From positions 1-26,423 of IMG/VR virus record IMGVR_UViG_3300025107_000011: a stretch of DNA of 26,423 nt; one strand, written 5' to 3'. Made by a program: the position numbers and the translations under genes. Of the stretch, positions 1 to 5,666 are shown piece by piece; within the stretch, counting starts at the first letter, position 1, and each line of letters begins with the position of its first letter. Source of the stretch: a virus. The notes beneath the pieces were generated by a model that was not told the DNA's origin, ran no database searches, and saw only the letters and a list, made by a program, of their open reading frames with translations.

Positions 1-40
1 ATATTCTGTCCGCGGCCAGTAGTAAGACGGGATATTTCAC
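1..40 (-). CDS. possible Rz1-type outer-membrane spanin, N-terminus only
   Basis: A GTG codon at 40-38 is preceded at six bases by a strong GAGGAGG ribosome site (47-53). It opens a frame embedded in the Rz gene but shifted from it. The first residues read MKYPVLLLAA, a basic then hydrophobic start like a lipoprotein signal peptide. Rz1 lipoproteins are commonly encoded out of frame within Rz and join it to span the periplasm at lysis. The lipobox cysteine is not seen because the window ends. The last bases are also part of an odd inverted repeat, so the sequence at the edge may be unreliable. Inference from position and signal only. Confidence 0.35.
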   Translation of the reverse strand, partial: MKYPVLLLAADRI

Positions 41-299
41 GGGATACCTCCTCAGATTTTTGATTAAGATCGTCTTCAGTTTTGGATAGGCGCGCGGACA
101 GAATATCGCCCCGGTCCTGAGCAGATTGCAGGCGTTTGCGCGCAGCGGATTCGGTCGCCGCAATTGCTTCGGCTTGCGCCGCCTTCATCCCGGATATTTC
201 AGCCCGATAATGCTGGCGGGTGTAGTCCCAGCCTCCCGCCGCACCGAGTGTAAAGGCGAAGATAAAGAAGATGGATAGCCCGGTTATAAGGCGGATCAT
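1..299 (-). CDS. Rz-like inner-membrane spanin (partial, runs off the left edge)
   Basis: Third gene of the minus-strand lysis cassette. The ATG at 299 overlaps the transglycosylase stop as ATGA, which suggests coupled translation. The 99 visible residues start MIRLITGLSIFFIFAFTLGA, a single N-terminal membrane anchor. A highly charged, alanine-rich helical stretch follows, with AEAIAATESAARKRLQSAQD around residues 42-61 and a likely coiled coil further on. This is the layout of Rz i-spanins, which reach from the inner membrane into the periplasm and, with Rz1, fuse the membranes in the last step of lysis. No family motif beyond this architecture is visible. The call rests on architecture and on location behind holin and endolysin genes. 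The C-terminus is outside the window. Confidence 0.75.
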   Translation of the reverse strand, partial: MIRLITGLSIFFIFAFTLGAAGGWDYTRQHYRAEISGMKAAQAEAIAATESAARKRLQSAQDRGDILSARLSKTEDDLNQKSEEVSREISRLTTGRGQN

Positions 300-1057
300 G
301 TTGCCATCCCGCGACCCCAGACCAGATAGCGCGGCTGCAATACCACCATGATGCGGCGCGGATAGCCCAGATTTTCAGGGCAGAAAGCCATACTGCGCGG
401 GTGATAGTTTGCGGTGCGCAATGCATGCCCGCATGCCCGGTCAACTGCCGTATGACTGAGCGCCGGGCGCACCGTTGCCGCCTCGCGCTGCCAATGTCCC
501 AGCCCTCCGTTGTAAGAGCGCAACGCCGCCCATAGCCGATCAGACTCAGAGTCACCGGCTACCCGGTCATACAGCCACTTGTCGTAGGTCACCAGTGCGC
601 GCAATGCCCAGGTAGGATTTTGCGGCGTACCGATAGCCAGCTCCGGGAATTTCTGCTGCATCCAGCTCGCCGTGGCCGGCATGAACTGCGTCATCCCTAC
701 CGCACCGACCTGGCTGACTGCAGCAGGATTCCAGCCGCTCTCCTGGTGCACCTGGGCGGCGAACACTGCAATCGGCGCATTCAGCCCCCATGTGGCATGG
801 GCGACACGGGTCAGATCGGCGCGGTATTTCGTTGCCGCTGGCGGGATCGGTTCGGCCACAGCAAAGCCGATATAGCTCCAGAACAGCAGCGACAGCACGC
901 CCGCCAGCCACCAATTAAAACGGCTATTGGGTTGATCCAGTTGCGTGGCAATGGCGTTGTTCGGGCTGGATTCAGTTGCAAATTCGTAAGCCTTAATAGG
1001 CTTCCCGGTAGCTTTGCAATGAGAGTACATCCGGCGCCGATGGCGAGGGTCTTTCAT
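296..1057 (-). CDS. membrane-anchored lytic transglycosylase (phage endolysin, SLT fold)
   Basis: Phage muramidase-type endolysin, expected to cleave peptidoglycan between MurNAc and GlcNAc. The 253-residue protein has a basic N-terminus (residues 1-45) and one membrane segment at about 49-68 (WWLAGVLSLLFWSYIGFAVA). The soluble-lytic-transglycosylase domain begins near residue 75. Family signatures are visible: HQESGWNP with the probable catalytic glutamate E106, VGAVGMTQFMPAT at 117-129, and ALRSYNGG at 178-185. The uncleaved N-terminal anchor suggests a signal-anchor-release endolysin that could export without holin-made holes; this is inferred. The ATG is four bases past the holin stop, and the stop overlaps the Rz start. 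The late promoter-like element upstream of the holin probably drives all three. Confidence 0.9.
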   Translation of the reverse strand: MKDPRHRRRMYSHCKATGKPIKAYEFATESSPNNAIATQLDQPNSRFNWWLAGVLSLLFWSYIGFAVAEPIPPAATKYRADLTRVAHATWGLNAPIAVFAAQVHQESGWNPAAVSQVGAVGMTQFMPATASWMQQKFPELAIGTPQNPTWALRALVTYDKWLYDRVAGDSESDRLWAALRSYNGGLGHWQREAATVRPALSHTAVDRACGHALRTANYHPRSMAFCPENLGYPRRIMVVLQPRYLVWGRGMAT

Positions 1058-1059
1058 GG

Positions 1060-1344
1060 TTAAGCCCCCAGGCCCATCGCAATCATTGCAGCGGCCACAA
1101 TAATGGCACGGCGCAACAACGCGGCAGCAAAGGCGATTTCGTAAGCGGAGTGTTTCGGCATAAATTCATCTGGCGAAGCATAGGGAAACAGCGAGCGATC
1201 CAGCCAATATCCAGCCACACCGGCTATTGTCACCAGCGATAGCTTGTACAGGGTGACAGGCAGCTGTTGCGGGGCGAGCAGGTAGATCAAAATCAACAGC
1301 AGGATGGTGGCGATTTGCCAGGCGAACAGGCGCGGGATTTTCAT
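1060..1344 (-). CDS. putative holin, three membrane segments
   Basis: A 94-residue hydrophobic protein with three likely membrane helices, at about residues 8-26, 30-48 and 72-93, separated by a short charged loop (DRSLFPYASPDEFMPKHS). This matches class I holins, which form inner-membrane lesions at a programmed time and trigger lysis. The ATG at 1344 follows a GGAG ribosome site by seven bases. It is the first gene of the lysis operon, with the transglycosylase four bases downstream and the spanin after it. It lies 63 bases from the palindrome at 1408-1419, the same layout seen before three other phage genes, so late-phase control is likely. Assigned by topology and neighbours; no diagnostic holin motif exists to confirm it. 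Confidence 0.75.
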   Translation of the reverse strand: MKIPRLFAWQIATILLLILIYLLAPQQLPVTLYKLSLVTIAGVAGYWLDRSLFPYASPDEFMPKHSAYEIAFAAALLRRAIIVAAAMIAMGLGA

Positions 1345-1372
1345 GGGTAGGCTCCAATGGGTTAAGGAGGTT

Positions 1373-1422
1373 GGAGCTTACGTGCGCGCGAGGTTTTGGA
1401 TTAGACGGGAAACGTTTCCAGC
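1373..1422 (-). promoter_or_regulatory. late promoter-like element 1 (lysis operon)
   Basis: Reading on the minus strand, the palindrome GGAAACGTTTCC (1408-1419) is followed by CCTCGCGCGCACG (1393-1381) and TAAGCTCC (1380-1373). The TAAG ends exactly 31 bases past the palindrome, as at the third copy. There are 63 bases between the palindrome and the holin ATG. The same palindrome precedes three other operons at 60-62 bases. The likely role is an activator-dependent late promoter for lysis genes, analogous to Mu Plys. No good sigma70 -35 hexamer is visible and the putative -10 is poor, which fits dependence on an activator. The rest of 1345-1547 holds no gene I can support. Confidence 0.7.
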
Positions 1423-1547
1423 GTATTGAGCGAGACAGGATTTAGCGAGTATGCGTCCAGCCCCGGTGTGTCGAGTGAAACCACTTTCAAAAGATACGTT
1501 CACCCTGCGATATCACCAGGGCTCAACAATACTTAAATGGAGAACGG

Positions 1548-1787
1548 ATGCGACCAGTAATGACACTGAAAAACCTGTTCATCGCAGTGTTCGTTCTGCC
1601 ATTGCGGATCAGCCTGTTTTTACTGTTATGGGCGATTGAGTGCGTCGGGGATTATTTGGCTTACCTTGTGGAACTGATCCCAGGTCTTGAACCAGATCAG
1701 AAGTATGAGGCACTTCGTGCCAACAAAAGGCGGCAGCAGGTGATTGACGGCATGGGCAAGTTGGCAACCAAGAGGAATTCATCATGA
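1548..1787 (+). CDS. small membrane protein, unrecognised
   Basis: A 79-residue frame starting at an ATG with a GGAG site five to six bases upstream. Residues 8-31 (LKNLFIAVFVLPLRISLFLLLWAI) form a probable membrane segment. The C-terminal half is polar and basic, ending KLATKRNSS. I do not recognise the family. It stands alone on the plus strand between the minus-strand lysis operon and minus-strand accessory genes, and its stop lies six bases from the convergent stop of the zinc-ribbon gene. It could be a prophage accessory (moron) gene, for example one altering the host envelope. The evidence is only a ribosome site, hydrophobic pattern and neat fit, so it may be spurious. A second ATG at 1560 is a possible start but lacks a ribosome site. 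Confidence 0.45.
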   Translation: MRPVMTLKNLFIAVFVLPLRISLFLLLWAIECVGDYLAYLVELIPGLEPDQKYEALRANKRRQQVIDGMGKLATKRNSS

Positions 1788-1792
1788 AAGGC

Positions 1793-2335
1793 CTAGTAAT
1801 CATCAAACCCGCGCCGCGAACTGCTTATCGTCATTACCGCTGGGCCATCGCTTGGCGTATAGACAATCAGCGCCGACTTGCAGCGTTGACAGACAAACTG
1901 ACGATGGTTGTGCGAATGCCACTGGGCGAACTGAAAGATGGACTTATTTCCCGCTTCGTAACATTGACAGCAGAACCATGTATTCGAGTTCACGGCTGGT
2001 GCTGTGTGCGGGTCAACCGGCTTTACAACATAGGCAAACGCACCCGCAGCCACCTCGGTAAGCGCGTACTGTTCGCCCTCCATGCGCCATTCGACAAGAC
2101 GGGCAATCTCTTTCACGGATTTGGCATGTTCCTGTTGCAGCAAAGAATTTTCGCGCATCAACGAGGCCTGCTCCGTCTGGAGCTTAAGTATCAAATTTTG
2201 AGCCGCAATCAAATCATCTGTCGCTTTTATTAAGACTGCATTCACCGCTTCGTAGGTTTTTGCATCGAGCGCGGTTTTGAGCATCTCTTTAATTGTTTTG
2301 ACGCTGGACGCAGCGGCCATCAATTCACTCAGCAT
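1793..2335 (-). CDS. coiled-coil protein with C-terminal zinc ribbon
   Basis: A 180-residue protein. The first 85 residues are helical with a coiled-coil stretch (LILKLQTEQASLMRENSLLQ, 48-67). The C-terminal part carries C122-x2-C125 (a CCQC cluster) and C149-x2-C152 (CQRC), a four-cysteine zinc ribbon with about 23 residues between knuckles. I recall this type, with N-terminal helices, a central segment around GAFAYVVKP and a terminal ribbon, as a common small prophage-associated protein of unknown function. It lies on the minus strand downstream of the repressor pair, so it may be expressed from the lysogen. This would suit an accessory or host-modifying role, but that is inference. An overlapping plus-strand frame at 1784-2233 is judged a shadow. 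Confidence 0.75.
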   Translation of the reverse strand: MLSELMAAASSVKTIKEMLKTALDAKTYEAVNAVLIKATDDLIAAQNLILKLQTEQASLMRENSLLQQEHAKSVKEIARLVEWRMEGEQYALTEVAAGAFAYVVKPVDPHTAPAVNSNTWFCCQCYEAGNKSIFQFAQWHSHNHRQFVCQRCKSALIVYTPSDGPAVMTISSSRRGFDDY

Positions 2336-2391
2336 TTCTTATCCCATCCAGTTTTTGTTCGTTCATTTTGGCTTTCTTTCATTTACGCGGA

Positions 2392-3021
2392 TTAAGGTAG
2401 GAGTAAGGTATAGCTTCGCCCCTTTTTTTCTCGGAGAACATCGCCGATTTCAGCACCGTAATACATGGCATAGCGGAACTGCTCGGCGTTGAATTGCGGA
2501 AACTGTTTAGATAGTGTGCTTTGAACGATGCCGGGATTAGCTGCTATCACAGGTAAGGCTTCGCGCATCACATCAGCGTACAGCGGATCATCTCGCGTGA
2601 ATGCGACCATCAATTCTTTGAATAGCTCAGGGATTGGTGGTGGCGCGTTTTCTTCTCTAACTTTATAAGACAGCTCATGCAGGTTTGTGCGCGCTTCGTT
2701 GTAATCTTTTTCTCGCCAAAGCCTGGCAATTTCATCAATCTGATTTATCCAAAAATCGTCGAAGTATTTTCCGGTTGCTATTTCATTTGCTTTGGCGCGA
2801 AGCCGTGAAGCCAGAATGGCATCCTCTGGCGTTGGCTTCCAGAAACGTGCCATTGCACGTAGCAGCCCTGGTGCAGTTTGACTGGTTGAACTGATCTTTC
2901 CATGTGTCAGATATTGACCGTAACACGATTCGATACGTTGCCGCTCTGCATCGGTGAAGGCGGACAGCCACCAACCTTCCAAGTGGAAGTAGGTAATCAA
3001 GCCGCCGATCTGATACTTCAT
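2392..3021 (-). CDS. unrecognised 209-residue protein coupled to the repressor
   Basis: I do not recognise this family. The ATG at 3021 overlaps the stop of the XRE repressor (ATGA), so the two are almost certainly co-translated. The protein is mostly helical with many charged residues. The last 50 residues (PGIVQSTLSKQFP, then a helix with YAMYYGAEIGDVLREKKGRS) have the rhythm of a helix-turn-helix followed by a wing, so a DNA-binding end is possible; this is pattern-based only. No HExxH metalloprotease motif is present, so it is not an ImmA-type antirepressor. Base composition is more AT-rich than the early and late operons, which suggests a recently exchanged immunity module. It could modulate the repressor, or be a defence or superinfection gene expressed in the lysogen. 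Confidence 0.7.
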   Translation of the reverse strand: MKYQIGGLITYFHLEGWWLSAFTDAERQRIESCYGQYLTHGKISSTSQTAPGLLRAMARFWKPTPEDAILASRLRAKANEIATGKYFDDFWINQIDEIARLWREKDYNEARTNLHELSYKVREENAPPPIPELFKELMVAFTRDDPLYADVMREALPVIAANPGIVQSTLSKQFPQFNAEQFRYAMYYGAEIGDVLREKKGRSYTLLLP

Positions 3022-3338
3022 TTTTTAACTGTCGCTGCCAACAAAGCCTCTACGCCAAGTTGAACATCTGGATGACTTGATCGGAAATTAGAGAGCAGTG
3101 CAATTTCGCGCAGGCTAATTGAGACATCAAGTCGATTGGCACCAGCAAGTATTGTAGGTATGTCAAATCCAGCATTTTTTAAGGCTATCAACACATCCCC
3201 GCCTGGCATCGCGCCGCGTTCGTATTTGCCCCACATCTCACGGCTAACCCCAGCAGCAATACCAGCCTCTGCTTGGCTTAATTTCAAGCGTTTCCGCTCC
3301 AGCTTTAATCTTTCTGAAAAAAGAGAATCTGAATTCAT
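3018..3338 (-). CDS. XRE/Cro-type phage repressor
   Basis: A 106-residue DNA-binding protein, probably the lysogeny repressor. The helix-turn-helix is at about residues 20-41 (LSQAEAGIAAGVSREMWGKY, with ERG following), typical of the lambda cI/Cro class. The C-terminal half is a short helical region rather than a peptidase domain, so RecA-stimulated self-cleavage is not expected. I chose the ATG at 3338 because AAGGGG lies five bases before it; the longer frame from 3398 would run through the operator and lacks a site. It is divergent from the early operon, and the palindrome at 3358-3369 between them is the obvious operator. The 209-residue gene is translationally coupled downstream. Unlike Mu c repressor, it belongs to the XRE class. 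Confidence 0.88.
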   Translation of the reverse strand: MNSDSLFSERLKLERKRLKLSQAEAGIAAGVSREMWGKYERGAMPGGDVLIALKNAGFDIPTILAGANRLDVSISLREIALLSNFRSSHPDVQLGVEALLAATVKK

Positions 3339-3347
3339 AAAAACCCC

Positions 3348-3376
3348 TTGACTTAGAGAACTATAGTTCCCATAAT
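3348..3376 (+). promoter_or_regulatory. early promoter with palindromic operator in the spacer
   Basis: TTGACT (3348-3353) and CATAAT (3371-3376) are separated by exactly 17 bases, a good sigma70 promoter pointing into the early operon with the first ATG 34 bases beyond. Within the spacer lies the perfect 12-bp palindrome GAACTATAGTTC (3358-3369), so a bound repressor dimer would block RNA polymerase. The same palindrome lies 20-31 bases upstream of the repressor ATG at 3338, which allows autoregulation. A minus-strand repressor promoter should also lie here, but I see only weak candidate hexamers. The binding protein is inferred to be the adjacent XRE repressor, possibly competing with the gp16-type protein encoded just downstream. 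Confidence 0.8.
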
Positions 3377-3410
3377 TAACCACCTTAAACAACTTCAACG
3401 GAGATTAACA

Positions 3411-3605
3411 ATGAACCTCGATCAAGTAAAGAAACGCTTTGAGCGTGAAGGAAAAACCTATAGCGGCTGGGCGCGTGAAAACGGCTTCAGTCCGGCAACG
3501 GTCATCGCCGTCGTGAATGGCACAAACAAGGGGCGGCGTGGTGCGGCACATGAAGTGGCTGTCAAGCTCGGCCTGAAGAATCAAAACGAAGCACCTGCAC
3601 GCTAA
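3411..3605 (+). CDS. BcepMu gp16-type small DNA-binding protein (first early gene)
   Basis: A 64-residue basic protein, first in the early operon, with GGAG about six bases before the ATG. A helix-turn-helix is predicted over residues 16-38 (SGWARENGFSPATVIAVVNG). It is followed by the family tail GRRGAAHEVAVKLGLK, which I recognise from the phage-associated BcepMu gp16 family. Its place immediately after the early promoter is that of Ner in Mu, a small protein that turns down early and repressor transcription. That role is inferred from position. The tail recurs in a second gene at 4311-4538, so the phage has two paralogues flanking the KilA-N gene. The first would be expected to bind near 3348-3376. 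Confidence 0.78.
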   Translation: MNLDQVKKRFEREGKTYSGWARENGFSPATVIAVVNGTNKGRRGAAHEVAVKLGLKNQNEAPAR

Positions 3606-3615
3606 GGAGATGACC

Positions 3616-4314
3616 ATGAACCACCTAATTATCGCCGACGACCTGATCCATCAAGACACCGAAGGCCGCTATTGCCTGAACGACCTGCACCTCGCCGCAG
3701 GTGGTGAAAAACGCCACCAGCCGTCTAACTTTATGCGCCTCGACTCAACCATCGCGCTGGTCGCAGAAATAGAGTGTTCCTCAGAAGTGAGGAGCGGCAG
3801 CTCAGATGTGAGCCTTGCTTTTTCAACAGTTCGTGGCAAACACCAAGGCACCTACGTCTGCAAGGAACTGGTTTACGCTTACGCCATGTGGATCAGCCCG
3901 AAGTTCCACCTGCAAGTGATCCGCGCTTATGACGCGCTGGTCACCGGACGGCCCAACGCCGCTCCGATGGATGTGCTGGAACAGGTACTGGTGCGCGTTG
4001 ACCGGCTGTGCGGCGTGGTAGAAAAACTGATCGAAACGCTACCCGCCATTCTTGCATCACAGCGGCCCAAGGTACACCGCCAGCCGATCTACGAAGATGA
4101 CCTGCCCACGATACATGCGATGCGCGAACAAGGAGCCACCCTGCCGGAGATCGCCCGCGCCACAGGTTTCGGCCAGACCATGCTGTATCACGTGTTGAAA
4201 GGCGAATACACCATCGCTCTTGATGGTCGCCTCAAGCGTGTTGCTGGTACCAATGACAAGGTTTCCGCAATCGTGCGCCAGGAAGGTCGGACTGAAGTGG
4301 CGGTGTCAGCATGA
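3616..4314 (+). CDS. KilA-N domain protein with C-terminal helix-turn-helix
   Basis: A 232-residue protein. The KilA-N domain covers about residues 15-110: YCLNDLHLAAGGEKRHQPSN, then FMRLDST, then GTYVCKELVYAYAMWISPKF and LQVIRAYD. These are family hallmarks of a DNA-binding module common in phage antirepressors and regulators. Residues near 163-197 (DLPTIHAMREQGATLPEIAR and GFGQTMLYHVLKG) form a resolvase-like helix-turn-helix. The ribosome site AAGGAG at 3604-3609 overlaps an earlier ATG at 3610, so I place the start at 3616, giving correct spacing. The stop overlaps the next start as ATGA. It lies between two gp16-type genes in the early operon and is probably a regulator or antirepressor. 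Its target is not known from sequence. Confidence 0.85.
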   Translation: MNHLIIADDLIHQDTEGRYCLNDLHLAAGGEKRHQPSNFMRLDSTIALVAEIECSSEVRSGSSDVSLAFSTVRGKHQGTYVCKELVYAYAMWISPKFHLQVIRAYDALVTGRPNAAPMDVLEQVLVRVDRLCGVVEKLIETLPAILASQRPKVHRQPIYEDDLPTIHAMREQGATLPEIARATGFGQTMLYHVLKGEYTIALDGRLKRVAGTNDKVSAIVRQEGRTEVAVSA

Positions 4315-4538
4315 ATAACACAGAGACAAGACCGACCAAGGAAGCCATTGACAAGAAACGCGTCGAGCTTGCAGCGCGCGGCGTCAATCTGCGCGAGATG
4401 TGCGATGCCGCCGGTGTGAGCTACCAAGCCTGCCGCGAGGTGTTGTGCGGAAAAGCTACAGGTCGCCGTGGCAATTCCCATAAAGCCGCCGTGTTCCTGG
4501 GCCTCAAGGCTGACCCTGACAAATTATCTGCTCAATAA
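4311..4538 (+). CDS. second BcepMu gp16-type DNA-binding protein
   Basis: A 75-residue protein whose ATG overlaps the KilA-N stop. The centre (REMCDAAGVSYQACREVLCG, residues 30-49) is a predicted helix-turn-helix. The tail GRRGNSHKAAVFLGLK matches the tail of the gene at 3411-3605 and the BcepMu gp16 family. Outside these motifs the two proteins have diverged strongly, with different N-terminal extensions, so they probably recognise different DNA sites or partners. It may act as a Ner- or Cro-like regulator in the early-to-middle switch; this is inferred. A small gap with AAAGGA precedes the next gene at 4551. Confidence 0.75.
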   Translation: MNNTETRPTKEAIDKKRVELAARGVNLREMCDAAGVSYQACREVLCGKATGRRGNSHKAAVFLGLKADPDKLSAQ

Positions 4539-4550
4539 AAAGGAAACATC

Positions 4551-5666
4551 ATGGCTAATGAAACTACTCACGAAGATGATCCGATAGATCTGCTGGGTGA
4601 AGACTCCGAAACCAACAATATGAACCAGCGGCTGACTGTGATGACTACGGATGCAAATAGCAAAAGTATGACTGCTAGCGAGGACACAAATGCGCTTATT
4701 TATCAGCGTGTCGGGCGCAAGGTAGTGCATGACATGTATTCAAAAATTGGTAACGTAACCAATTTACTAGACCTTCAAAAAATCAAGGAATCTAAGCAAT
4801 ACAAGGGTTTTACAGGATTTGTTGACGGAAAACAGGTAATCATTACCACTTGGAACGATTACTGTAAGTTGATTGAAGGTCGTTCTCGTGAATCCATAGA
4901 TTTGGATTTACAAAATCTAGAAAAGCTCGGCCCTGAATTATTTGAGGCTATGGGGCGCGTCGGGTTAGGCCCTGCCACCATGCGCACTATCCGCCAGCTG
5001 CCGGAAGATGATCGGGCCGTGATTGAACAAGCTGCACAGGCCAACAGCAAGGATGAGATCGTCGATTTGATCGATGGGCTGGTCACCAAGCACACCCGTG
5101 AAAAATCCTCTCTGCATGAAGAAATCAAAGAACTGGGCGAGACGATAGGAAACCACCAGAAGCAGTACGACAAGCTCAGCACCGAGCATGAAAACGTGTC
5201 CCGCGAATATAACCGCCTGACCCGCACAAAGAAGCCCGGCGAATCGACTTACAACGCCCGCACCTTTGAGGTTCGCCATGAATCAGCCGCGCTGGAATAT
5301 GGCTCACGCATCCATGTCGACGCGCTGGAAGTGATGTTCGATGCAGTATTGGGCGAAGACGCTCCTGCACAAGAAAGAGAATTGCAACTCCATGCACTGG
5401 GCCTGGCTGCTGGCGCGCTGTATGCCCGCGCAGAATCGTTATATGCCCGGCTGAAAGACGAGCTTGACGACTTAATGCCGATTCAGCCCTCCAGCAAATA
5501 CATGCTGCATGACGATGAACGCAGCCGCCTGGATGCCAGTGTCTCCATGATCGATGTCAACTTTCACCGCAAAAAAGGCGCGCGTGAATACGAGCGAAAT
5601 GAAGATGCGCCGGTTGGGCGTGGGCGCCCAAAGGGAAGTAAAAACAAGGATAAAGAGGCAGAGTAA
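4551..5666 (+). CDS. coiled-coil protein with AT-hook-like tail, upstream of transposase
   Basis: A 371-residue protein of a type seen in transposable phages but without a function I can name. Residues 70-160 form a compact region (KGFTGFVDGKQVIITTWNDY, then GRVGLGPATMRTIRQLPEDD). Residues 180-225 are a strong coiled coil (KSSLHEEIKELGETIGNHQK). Residues 245-310 are helical. The C-terminus, about 355-366 (VGRGRPKGSKNK), is an AT-hook-like motif that inserts into the minor groove of AT-rich DNA. Its place directly before the transposase, with stop and ATG overlapping by one base (TAATG), suggests a role in DNA transactions such as transposition or replication. The first 120 codons are visibly more AT-rich than the rest, so a recombination joint inside the gene is possible. 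Confidence 0.7.
   Translation: MANETTHEDDPIDLLGEDSETNNMNQRLTVMTTDANSKSMTASEDTNALIYQRVGRKVVHDMYSKIGNVTNLLDLQKIKESKQYKGFTGFVDGKQVIITTWNDYCKLIEGRSRESIDLDLQNLEKLGPELFEAMGRVGLGPATMRTIRQLPEDDRAVIEQAAQANSKDEIVDLIDGLVTKHTREKSSLHEEIKELGETIGNHQKQYDKLSTEHENVSREYNRLTRTKKPGESTYNARTFEVRHESAALEYGSRIHVDALEVMFDAVLGEDAPAQERELQLHALGLAAGALYARAESLYARLKDELDDLMPIQPSSKYMLHDDERSRLDASVSMIDVNFHRKKGAREYERNEDAPVGRGRPKGSKNKDKEAE

Noticed and set aside
1473-1520. Weak hairpin CCCTG...CAGGG near 1505 as a terminator
   Set aside because: Only a five-base stem without a T run.
1345-1547. Phage left end (attL) in this spacer
   Set aside because: The lysis genes beyond it share the phage late element, so the phage continues to the left; no terminal repeats recognised.
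1784-2233. 149-codon plus-strand frame starting with ATG
   Set aside because: It is antisense to the zinc-ribbon gene, which has clear cysteine motifs; the translation has no recognisable pattern.
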